Assembly: GCF_020382885.2 (NCBI RefSeq)
Contig: NC_058493.1
Span: 26,900,999-26,964,998, forward strand
DNA: 64,000 bases
Direction: 5' to 3'
Source of the DNA: Scatophagus argus
Taxonomy: Eukaryota > Chordata > Actinopteri > Scatophagidae
Shown here: positions 30,211 through 39,745 of the stretch, in pieces
Numbering within the stretch: the stretch's first letter is position 1
Layout of the letters: the number at the start of each line of letters is the position of its first letter
The notes under the pieces: generated by a model
Databases searched by the model: none
What the model saw: the letters and a program-made list of their open reading frames with translations, nothing else
Told to the model about the DNA's origin: nothing
Translations under genes and position numbers: made by a program

Positions 30211-30521
30211 CACACTATATAGTCAAAAGTATTGGGATGGGGCTGCTTTTCAGGGACTGCCAACACCTTTGGGATGAACTGGAACGGAGATTGTGAGCCA
30301 GGCCTTTTGGTCCAACATCAGTGTGTGACCTCACAAATGCTCTGCTGCATGAATGGGCACAAATTCCCACAGAAACACTCCAACATGTTGTGGAAAGCCT
30401 TCACAGAAGAGTGGAAGCTGTTAGAGCTGCAAAGCTGTCTGTGTGTTTACAATGAGACGTCATTAAAGTCCCTGTTGGTGTAAATGTCAGGTGTCCTAAT
30501 ACTTTTGTCCCCATAGTGTAT
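30211..30521 (+). mobile_element. Internally deleted Tc1-like transposon copy
   Basis: The left end ACACTATATAGTCAAAAGTA and the right end, which reads in reverse complement as ACACTATGGGGACAAAAGTA, are inverted repeats of a Tc1/mariner-type element. The interior on the plus strand keeps pieces of a Tc1 transposase C-terminus in broken frames. Most of the transposase, including the catalytic core, is missing. A related remnant lies inside stra6 near 48.5 kb in the opposite orientation. Confidence 0.75.
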
Positions 30522-30524
30522 CTC

Positions 30525-30870
30525 GAGTATTGGATGGATTGCCTTGAAATAATGAATCCTCATGACTTTGGTGACTTTTCCTCTTGTGTCACTCTGATTT
30601 CTGTGGCTTGCAGTGAAATGTCGCAAGCAAATATTAAATGTACTGTCATGAAATTTGGTAAACCAATTTGTGTTCCCGTCGGCACAAAGTACTTTATTGA
30701 TCCTTTGACTCCATCAGGTCAAAGTTTCATCTTGTCCAGGAGCACCTGCAAACATTTCCAGCCTCAGCTGTACTTTGTGTTTAATGCTAATTAGCAAAGG
30801 CTAACATGCTAAATTATGATCATTATCAGCACGCTGGCCTTTGATTTCCCACCAGTTACTGGTTAGATGA
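30525..30870. repeat. Teleost interspersed repeat with ATGCTAA tail
   Basis: The order 'TTGGATGGATTGCCTTGAAAT', 'GAATCCTCATGACTTTGGTG', a second 'CATGAAATTTGG' and a final GGCTAACATGCTAA follows a common teleost repeat that contains two internal half-copies. It directly abuts the Tc1-like copy. A shorter relative lies at about 40.31-40.41 kb in stra6 intron 16. Non-coding. Confidence 0.55.
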
Positions 30871-30999
30871 TGGTTCTTGGACCTTTTCACATCAACAAAA
30901 ACTGACACACATTAGACCACAGACTCCCACTGCATAAGGTTTTGTTCCAGAGTCCAACATGTGATCAGAGTTTTGCGTTTAGCACAGAAAGTGTATGAA

Positions 31000-33250
31000 A
31001 CCCATGGCCAAAACAGACATACACTCTGTCATTTCTCAAAGTAAACATAAATTCTTCATCTTTTTGGTGGGGACCCTGTGAGGCCCCCTTAGGGACCTCT
31101 GGGGGTCTGCGGACCTTACCTTGAGAACCACTGGATTAGAGGATCTTTACAGCGGTGCTTCTGAACTGAAAACACTCTTCCTGTTTCTTCAATGCTTGTA
31201 GTGCCACCTGCTGGAAATTCATGTTCATTACAGAGGTCGGCAGAAGACGTGAGAGATGATCCACAGTTTCCCTCTTTATTACATGGCTGCTGAACGTTTT
31301 GAAACATGCTGTGGTGTTTAGTATTTTCTCTGTATGAAAATACACAAAAATGTTGTGTTGTTCTACATTTACTTTGTACATGTGCAACTGAAAAATGTAT
31401 ATTATTTTAACTTGTTTCAGCGGCTTGTACTACTGACTGATGGGTCAAATGTTTGGCATGAAAATAAAACGCGTGCATATTTTATTCTATTATATAAACA
31501 CACCAAAATGAGTTGCAATTAATGAAATAAATGAATGACAAAATGCACTTTGTTATCTCGAGATAACAAATGAATTAACTCGACAACAGCATTCAAATGA
31601 ATAAATTAATAAAAATTGCCCCTGGCCACAAGTTGCCCTTGAAAATCAATGGATGAGGTATGATACACCAAAATTATAAAACCAGGAGGTAATTTTATTA
31701 TTTGAGGGAAATATTAATTGTAAGTGCAAACTGATACTAATGGAATACGTGCATACCTCATGAAACATGTAATTATTATCTTTTATCTTACTTTTAGATG
31801 AAAATGAAATGCGAGCCCCATGGTAAAACAGTGTCATGTAGAGGACAGTAAAGCAGCAGGTGAAGCTGCAGCTCCCTGCCTCAGGTGTGATGATCCAGCC
31901 TGCTGGCTGAAAACATGTCTGCTCTTTGATTTCAGATGCCAGACGTCTCTGCTCAGGACGCTAAACGTTTGAGCCTCTTCGTCCTAAAACTCCTCATGTT
32001 CTCCTGCAGCTTCAGCGCGATGCGTCAGAGTGTTTGTGGTACTGAAGGGGTCACGAGTGAAGCTGAGTCATTTGAATACTGATGCTGATGTGTTGACACT
32101 GAGACTTTCTCAGCTCTCTGCAGATTTCACTCTGCTGCCACCTAGTGAACACAGAGCTGCTGTACATGCTGCGAACAGGAGGTGGACACATTGATAAACC
32201 TGAGAAACCCAGCGTCACTAATTTTCTGATTATCACTTCAGGCATCATTTGTTTTGTTTATTTGTTTATTCTTTTTATCCTCCATTTGAATCTTTTAACA
32301 GCTTCATTCACTTCCTGTGCTCATCATTTTCTGTGATGCTGATGTTTTATATTTAATAAGCTCAAAGCTGAACTGCAAACTGCAAACTCAAGCCTCACAT
32401 TTCAACTTGTTTGACTGTTTGTTGGAGGTGTGGCCTCTAAACAAACACACCGAACTCAAATGTAAAAAAATGACAAAAGAATAAATAATAAAATAACAAA
32501 ACATTCTCAAACTTTGATCAGACTGTTAGTGTCTGTTTTCTAGCTGTTAACAACCATCTTCATCACAAATTATGAAGAAAAGTTTTTGCAGTTGCACAAA
32601 TGATTTCACTTCAGCTGTGTGGAAACGCACACGTGTGTCCTCAGGTGGTAAAAGAAGGAGTGCAGGAGTAGACCAGACCCTGTTCTCCTCCCAGTTCTGT
32701 GAGATGTTTTGGTTTACAGCCACACTTGGGGCTAATCGATCAGTTACTGAGAGTCACACTGTGGCTTTTCTCTGTGGTGCAATAGCTTGAGTTTTAGCAT
32801 AAAATGCATTAATCACAACTCAGACACAGCTTGTTTGGGGTGTAGGAGGACTGAATACAGGGCCCCCTGAGTACAGGGCCCCCCTGAGTACAGGGCTCCC
32901 CTCACTGAGGAATGAATAGCTGGGGATGTGGAGCCCATTGGCCTGCAGAATTTTGAGGTACGGCCCTGGGAGGTGGAGGCACTTAAAGGTGACACCAGCT
33001 GTTTGGAAATCCCTGTTACTGTTGTTATTTAGTGAAACTGGCCACACGAAGAAATACTGTTAATTAAAATTAGTAGCAGTATTACCATCACTGTTAAGCG
33101 TGTATTGTCATTATTATTATTATTGTTGTTGTTATGAAGCACTTAAGTGTTTAAAGCCCTCATATCAGCCGTCTGTACGCAGCGACGGTCACGTTGAACG
33201 TCGTTTCCCCTTTAAAATCTGTTTTTGAAACGTCGATGCTGATCTGTCCA
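31000..33250. other. Spacer upstream of islr2
   Basis: No gene was identified. It contains a GGGACCTCTGGGGGTCTGCGG-like repeat fragment at about 31.08 kb and a three-unit tandem of about 19 bp (CTGAGTACAGGGCCCCC) at about 32849-32905. The A/T-rich remainder is featureless. Confidence 0.5.
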
Positions 33251-33299
33251 GAGCTGTGAGGAGGGGAGGATGAGGGGAGGAGGGGGACAACTCGGTATG

Positions 33300-33470
33300 A
33301 CATATATTGTCAGGGAGGAGAAACCCCGCATCGGACACGCGTGTTTTCACCATGCAGACGCAGACAGACGCCGTCAAACTTCAAACCAGGACGCATCCGG
33401 GACTCCTGTGACTGCAAACACCGACTGACGTCTTCGGCTTTCTGTGCCAAAATCCACAGAGAAAACGCAG
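33300..33470 (+). other. islr2: Probable non-coding first exon of islr2
   Basis: A consensus donor (GAAAACGCAG/GTAAGC) ends the segment at 33470, and a plausible acceptor lies just before the islr2 coding exon (34101 or 34077). The segment is GC-rich compared with its surroundings and contains several CpG. The 5' limit is a guess because no transcript start can be read from sequence. The position and strand fit a 5' untranslated exon. Confidence 0.5.
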
Positions 33471-33725
33471 GTAAGCTGGTCACCCCAGTTTGAGGCTGAC
33501 GGATCCTCTTCCCTGCCCCCTCATCCATGTTTCATGTGCCACTCGGCGTCCAGGTCTCCCTGCCGGGGGGGATGAACTTTGGTCTTGTCGTGTCAGGTTG
33601 CACGGACGGTCGTGGTGTTTGTTTCACGGGGACATGAGAGAGTGAATTCCAGCGGTTTGCAGCTGTAATCAGCCAGAGGCAGACGGACGTGCGGCTGCCT
33701 TTCAGCACCAAGGACAGAGCTGAGG

Positions 33726-33749
33726 CTGCTGCTGCTGCTGCTGCTGCTG
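33726..33749 (+). repeat. (CTG)8 trinucleotide repeat in presumed islr2 intron 1
   Basis: There are eight uninterrupted CTG units on the islr2 sense strand, between the presumed first exon and the coding exon. Confidence 0.9.
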
Positions 33750-34110
33750 CGCAGTTTGAAAGCAGAAGCTTCTGCCATTGACTCAACAGCACACAGCCTC
33801 CCTGTCTGCTGTTTATCCAGTTCAGCTTTTAGTTTTTTCCCCACAGGGCCTTCTGTATTCTCAGGAATACAAGCCAACAGATTACATCTCGTCTTGTAAG
33901 GAGAAACTAAACCCTGAAGACTAAAGTTGAACTATTTTGGTCTTATTTTGACTGTGTGCGTCATTTAACACCTGACATATTTTTCTGTTAAACTGCTGAT
34001 TTTTCATGCTTCTGCCCTTGTGATGATTTATCTTTAAATGTGCCACATGAGTCTAATTTTAATCCACTGACTGACAGATGGACTGTGACACTGTTTTACA
34101 GGAGCAGAAA

Positions 34111-36273
34111 ATGGCGGCTGCAGACGTCCTCTTCTTCACTTTGTGGCTCGCCTCGGTCTTCACCACCGGACTTGGATGCCCTGGGCCCTGTGTCTGCTCA
34201 GACAAATACAGCCGCCATTTTGCTGATTGTTCCTACAAAGACTTAACCAAAGTCCCGGATGGTTTGCCTCCTAATGTTTCAACTCTCAGTCTCTCGACCA
34301 ACAGGATCAGTCTGATACCACTGGGGAGCTTCGACAATGTCACCCGGGTGACGTCGCTGTGGATGGCCCACAATGTGATCGTCTCCATCGAACAAGGGGC
34401 CCTCACGCCTTTGGTTCATCTGCGTAACTTTGACATCAGCCATAATAAAATTGTAGACTTCCCATGGGAGGATCTGCAGAACCTCACCAACCTGCAGATG
34501 CTAAAGATGAACAACAATGAGATGGTTCACTTGCCAAGGGACGCCTTCTCCAACCTCAAAGACCTGCAGTCCCTCCGACTCAACAATAACAAATTCATAA
34601 CCGTAGCCGAAGGGACGTTTGATGGTTTGGTGTCTTTGTCCTATTTGCAGATTTATAAAAATTCTTTTGCTTGCACCTGCACCCTCGACTGGCTCAGAGA
34701 CTGGATATCAACGACCACCGTCTCCGTCCCAGAGAAGGATTTGATTGTCTGTGAATCTCCAGAGAACCTCAAAGGGGAAATGATCAGGAATTTGCCTGAG
34801 TCAAAGTGTGCAGGCGCTAATGTCACAATACAAATCGAACCAAATGCTCACAACGCAACCTTCCATGAGGGCAGCACATTAGTCCTGACTTGTGAATTCA
34901 CAGGAAACCCAAAGCCACTGGTCATGTGGAGCATTCACAGCAACAGTCTGAGGCGAGAGCTGGCTTTGTCGTTCACTGAGGACGACTCACAATTAACTGA
35001 CGTCTCCTTACTGTCCCACAGTGCTGTTAAAGTCTTTAACAATGGGACTCTTGTCATTTCACACATCAGGAAAGAAGATGGCGGCAACTACAGCTGCTCG
35101 GCTACGAATGAATTTGGGACAGCCGAGGATTGGGTGTCATTGACGGTGACGGATTCACCAAAGCCAGCACCCAAAATGCAGCTGACTACAACACGGACCT
35201 ACGCTGAAACGCACCAATCTGTGCTCCAAACAACAGACCAAACATCTGAGTCTGATTCTGTGCATCTCCCTGATTTGAAAAGAAAAGAAAACACGCACAT
35301 CTTGCCCACTTTCTCACCCACCGCAGAGATCAGCTCTAAGTCTGAGGAGGCAACAAGGTATCCGTCACGTGCCAGCAAATGTGGCTTGACTGCTAACACG
35401 AGATACGTCTCGAGCCACGTCTTTAACGGGAGCCTGGATGATATCAAGCAGTACACCTTTGACTTTGGTGTCATTGCATTAGGGGTGTCGGAAACAGAAG
35501 CAACAGTGCGACTCAATCCTCTTCTCATACCCAGAGACAAGAGCATCAACCGGGCCTCCGCCGCCGCCGCTGCCACCACCACCACATCCGAGAGCCTCCG
35601 CACTGACAGTGAAGAGCATCGCGGCTTCTCAGACGTTTCTGACAAAGTCCGTTCAAATGGCTTGTATCTGTGTGTCACCGCTGACAGCAAACACTCGGCC
35701 GTGCAGTGGTCCAGGATCAAAGAGGGCGTCAAGACGTATCTGTTCAGCGGTTTACGTCCTGGCACCAATTACTCCCTGTGTCTGACCTACAGAGGGGAGG
35801 ACTGCGAAGTCCAGGTGTTGTTCACCACCAGGAGGAAGGTACCAAACCTGCTCATCATCATCTCGGTCAGCATCTGCCTGCTGACTGTGTCGACCGTGCC
35901 TCTCCTCGGCGCAACGTGCTTCCACCTGGTCTACAAATACCGCAGCAAGACCTACAAGCTGATCCTGAAGGCCAAAGACCAGTACAACATGGAGAGGAAC
36001 CTCGCCGCCAACTTTAGCATCCACGCGTCTCACACCGAGTCTCAGAGGAAGATCAACGGCAGCCAGCTGGACGAGGAGGAGGGGGAGACGGAGAGCGTGG
36101 ACGGTGAGAAGGAGGCCGACACAGAAGAAAGTGTCATGACTGAATCGTTTAGCTTGTCTCAGTGCAGGGGGAATCTAGACAACTGCGAGGTGGGATCTGA
36201 GTACAGTGACCGCTTACCGTTAGGAGCTGAAGCGGTGAATATTATGAGCAGCTACAAATATACAAATCAGTAA
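34111..36273 (+). CDS. islr2: Immunoglobulin superfamily containing leucine-rich repeat protein 2 (Linx)
   Basis: A single-pass cell-surface protein which in other vertebrates acts in axon guidance and neuronal growth-factor signalling. All 720 codons lie in one exon. From the start at 34111 there is a signal peptide (AADVLFFTLWLASVFTTGLG), a Cys-rich LRR N-cap (CPGPCVC), about five leucine-rich repeats, an LRR C-cap (FACTCTLDWL...ESKC), one C2-type Ig domain (LTCEFTGNPKP to GNYSCSATNEFG), and a Ser/Thr-rich linker with an Ala/Thr run. A fibronectin-III-like segment (FSGLRPGTNYSLCL) precedes the membrane span (LLIIISVSICLLTVSTVPLL). The acidic tail holds SEYSDRLPLGAEAVNI, which matches the end of mammalian ISLR2. 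An in-frame ATG at 34078 adds 11 residues. I chose 34111 because it directly precedes the signal peptide, has a good Kozak context, and follows a splice acceptor (CTGTTTTACAG) at 34101. Human ISLR2 is 745 aa. Confidence 0.95.
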   Translation: MAAADVLFFTLWLASVFTTGLGCPGPCVCSDKYSRHFADCSYKDLTKVPDGLPPNVSTLSLSTNRISLIPLGSFDNVTRVTSLWMAHNVIVSIEQGALTPLVHLRNFDISHNKIVDFPWEDLQNLTNLQMLKMNNNEMVHLPRDAFSNLKDLQSLRLNNNKFITVAEGTFDGLVSLSYLQIYKNSFACTCTLDWLRDWISTTTVSVPEKDLIVCESPENLKGEMIRNLPESKCAGANVTIQIEPNAHNATFHEGSTLVLTCEFTGNPKPLVMWSIHSNSLRRELALSFTEDDSQLTDVSLLSHSAVKVFNNGTLVISHIRKEDGGNYSCSATNEFGTAEDWVSLTVTDSPKPAPKMQLTTTRTYAETHQSVLQTTDQTSESDSVHLPDLKRKENTHILPTFSPTAEISSKSEEATRYPSRASKCGLTANTRYVSSHVFNGSLDDIKQYTFDFGVIALGVSETEATVRLNPLLIPRDKSINRASAAAAATTTTSESLRTDSEEHRGFSDVSDKVRSNGLYLCVTADSKHSAVQWSRIKEGVKTYLFSGLRPGTNYSLCLTYRGEDCEVQVLFTTRRKVPNLLIIISVSICLLTVSTVPLLGATCFHLVYKYRSKTYKLILKAKDQYNMERNLAANFSIHASHTESQRKINGSQLDEEEGETESVDGEKEADTEESVMTESFSLSQCRGNLDNCEVGSEYSDRLPLGAEAVNIMSSYKYTNQ

Positions 36274-36779
36274 TTGCTGACTGTTTCTGTCATTCACAGT
36301 TTTGTTTTTGCATTTCGTTAAAGATCAAAAACAGGGTTGTTTTCAGTTTGTTCCCTTGAGGCTTGCAAAGACAGACCGTAAATAATGTTTTGTTCCGTCT
36401 GACAGGAACCAAAATGCATTAACATGTTTTAAATGGTTCAGTGAGGAGACAGGCCGCCAGCTGTCAGGCTTCATCGACCGTCAGGGGTTTTCCAGACAAA
36501 ACACGTTAGTGAAAGCTGAACTGGTTTGGGCTGTGCTGACCTCCATTTTGTAGCAAGAAATGTCACAGTTTCCTCCTTTCACAACAGTCATTTATTTGGC
36601 TTCTGAAAAACCACTTCCATAAACACTGAAGAGTCACTGGAGAGAAGAAACAGAACCGGCTTGTGGCCAGAGGGACACTCAACCATCAAAGCTTTCAGTA
36701 TCTGCTCAGCTTCACGTTCTATTAAGATGTCACTGGTGGTGAGTTCAGTCAGAAGCCTTCCTCAGAGTGTTTAAAGTTT

Positions 36780-36960
36780 AACATTTAGGAAAATACACAT
36801 ATTTGCTTTCTTGCAGCTGAAAACACATTCACATGTCTGTTCGCTAGATATGCAGCCACATCCAGCAGCAGCTTAGCTCAGCTTAGCGCCAAGACTGAAA
36901 ACAAGGTTTCAGTGAGCTCATTGGCTTGCTGAGTAGCACATGGGAATAAATGAGAATGCC
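36780..36960. repeat. Teleost interspersed repeat inside the islr2 3' UTR
   Basis: Words such as TTTGCTTTCTTGCAG, ACATGTCTGTTCGC and CAGCAGCTTAGCTCAGCTTAGC match a frequent teleost repeat. It lies within the long presumed 3' UTR of islr2, so it would be transcribed. Confidence 0.5.
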
Positions 36961-38272
36961 AAGAAGTTTTAAATGTGCATCTGGATCCAAATCTCCAATC
37001 TCCAAAACACACATGGTGGTAGACAATCATGGGATGCATAAAGCAGATATTTAGATTTATAAGCGCAATAGTTCATAAGAAACAAAACTATTCCAAAATG
37101 CCTTATCTTTCTTCCTGGTAAAAGTCATGAATCCCTGGTCCATCTTAATAACAAATTTCAGTAAAGTCTGTCAACATCTTTTATCTCACTTAATGCACAA
37201 AGAAACAGAAAAATAACCTTTTGGTCAGCTGGTAATCCATCACAGTAAACATGGAGGCTGAACAGTGAGATGTCAGCCCTGCAGCTGTAAAATATTTTAG
37301 CTTGATTAGCTGGGACTCCATCTCGGCGCCACTTTCGACCAAAAGAGTTACGAATTGCCAAAATGTCGAGTGCCGTCCACAAAGTCAGCACTGAAATAAA
37401 CTATAAAGTCTCTGCCAGGAAATAATCAATCAATCAATCAGTCAGTCCAAATGTATCATTATAATTGAAATTATTGCCGCTGTCTATTAATTTAGAGCGC
37501 GTTTGTTGAAATGTGATCCTAACTAACAGCTTGTGAGGGAAAACAAGATGAGAGCAAACACAAGTAAGGACGACGGTTGAATAAAAATCAATAAAATCAA
37601 TCGTTATGGAAATAAGATGTGTTAAAAGAACAAAGCTTGTGTTACATGTGACATGTTCTGCAAAACGATAATCAAAAGTGTGCACTAGTTGTAGACGGTA
37701 GAAAACGAGCTGAGTGTCACTAAAAGATGCTGACATAATCTGCTTCAAACGTACAGTAAATTTGTGCTGTCGTGTTAGGAGTGCAGTAGCTTTACGAAAA
37801 CTCAACCCTCTCACGAGGGAGTTTAAGTGTTAATAAAAAAACCTAAAAATCGAGTTGTTGTTGTCGTCTCAACGAGGGGCCCATCGCGTCCTGCAGCCGT
37901 CAGCTCTTTGTCATGCTGTGAACTGATTTCATGTTGGGTGTTTTGAATGAGCTCTCTGCACTGCTCGTAACATGTTCAGTGTTATCCACCAGGAGTACTG
38001 CAGTGTTTAACAGTACAAGTACCTCTGAGTGTGTATGTGACGTTGTTGCCTTGTTGTATCCGGGTCCATCCCGTCGTGTGTTAGGAGACCTGCATGCTGC
38101 CTGTTGTTGTGAGTCGCAGTATGCCGAGTCTTGTGTTGATATAACTGAAGAATAACTTTGGCTCTGTGTTTGCTGCTGTCTTTTTCTGTTTTATACCCCT
38201 GTGACAAAGCAGACACTGTGTTTTTACCAAAGTGTTTAAATATCCTCACTAACTCTCAATCCTATGTGCCTC

Positions 38273-38278
38273 AATAAA
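38273..38278 (+). terminator. islr2: Poly(A) signal AATAAA, probable islr2 3' end
   Basis: An exact AATAAA lies 2.0 kb after the islr2 stop, followed within 20-30 bp by a T/G-containing stretch. No coding exon intervenes, so a 2-kb 3' UTR ending here is the simplest reading. Confidence 0.6.
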
Positions 38279-38648
38279 GTTTTGACAAATGAGTACTAAA
38301 AGATTCCTCGTCTTCCTCTTGTTTTTTTTTCGTTGTTGTCATACCAAACATTTGGCTCATCCACATGTGTGTGAAACATAAAAAATATATATATGACAAG
38401 ACATTTTCTGGTATCTTATAAACACCTTCAGTTTTACCGAGAAACACTGATAACAATATGCAGAATATGGAAGATCAAAAAAGACTTGCAGGTTGAATAA
38501 TAAAATTGATGAAAACGAAATTAATGATGCGTAGGTCAAATAATGAAGCAATTAACTGAAATAAATAAATCAAATTGTATCTGTGTTCAGTCATTGTTAG
38601 TACGATTCATGAACAACACACTTAACACATTTTGGTGTACTGAAACAT

Positions 38649-38654
38649 TTTATT
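38649..38654 (-). terminator. stra6: Poly(A) signal (AATAAA on minus strand), probable stra6 3' end
   Basis: The plus-strand TTTATT reads AATAAA on the stra6 strand, 1.09 kb beyond the stra6 stop codon. Another AATAAA on this strand occurs nearer, at about 39.07-39.08 kb, so alternative ends are possible. Confidence 0.5.
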
Positions 38655-39745
38655 GCAATTGTAAAAGGGATATAAATGAAGTGAAAAAATTAGCTCCATT
38701 GCTTGTCAAATGTTAGGACAGAAGTTCATTCATATATTCATTAAAATATCCCATCACATGGTTCATAATTACAAAGCAGGAACTGCTGCGCACACCAGCT
38801 GACCAAACGTCACGGTGGAGAATTATTTTACTTTAGATGACAAATGGTTTAGTCTAACGGTAAAACATCAGTGGACTGACTGAAACACGCTGACAGAACT
38901 GCATCAATCAGAGGCAGAAACGGATTCTGACCTCATAATGAGTCCCTGTCCCTGTCCTCTGATGCTGCCATTGACCAGAACTGTCACAGTCGATATGCAA
39001 TCAGTCAGAGGCCTCAGCAGTGCTGCACGAGCACAGAAACTTTTGTTTCAGCAAGGTGGGAGGTGCCGGACTTACTCTTTGTTAATGTTTCGTTTATTTC
39101 ATGCATTGTTTTTGGGGCCTTGAGGGTCATGGGCCAAAGACGCCTAACCAAGTAACAAAGTGATAAAGTGACAGCAACAGATGTGTGTCAGGAGGTGGCA
39201 AACACTAAAGCCTGCAGCAACTTGCAACTTACTGTGAAAGCACATTTTAAGCTTAAAAACTGGAGTCCGAAAACAACAAAGATGCTGCTGGCTTTAAGTT
39301 TGCCACCGCGTACCTGATTTGATCCACAATAAAGACCAGCTTGTGCCAACTGAACCAAGTAAAAACCTAAGAGTGACAGTATACTCCAAACGTGCTCAAA
39401 CAGCAAAACTAAACAACAAAGCTCGGCTCTGCCTGTGGCACTGATCACAGAGCCCAGGGTTACTATCACAGTGACGTGTGTGAATTCAGAAAAGTTGTCA
39501 GCCGAAGTAAAGATCACCATAGTGTGTGCAGGTGGGTCAGTCCTCAGGTGGGTTAAAACATCCCATCACCTGTTTATGTCCAACAAAAATGTGATTAGTT
39601 GCTTTTTATACAAGTTGTAATTAATTCAACATGATTCACAAGCTTCTTCCAGCAAGAAGCCCAGATGATGTACACTGTTTGGCTCACTGTGCCATAGCAG
39701 TCTGAATGGAGTATACTGCCAGCCACACTACACAGTTTAGTGGTC

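Noticed and set aside
35199-35768. 189-codon frame antisense to islr2
   Set aside because: Shadow of the islr2 coding exon; codon bias of the sense strand keeps the antisense frame open.
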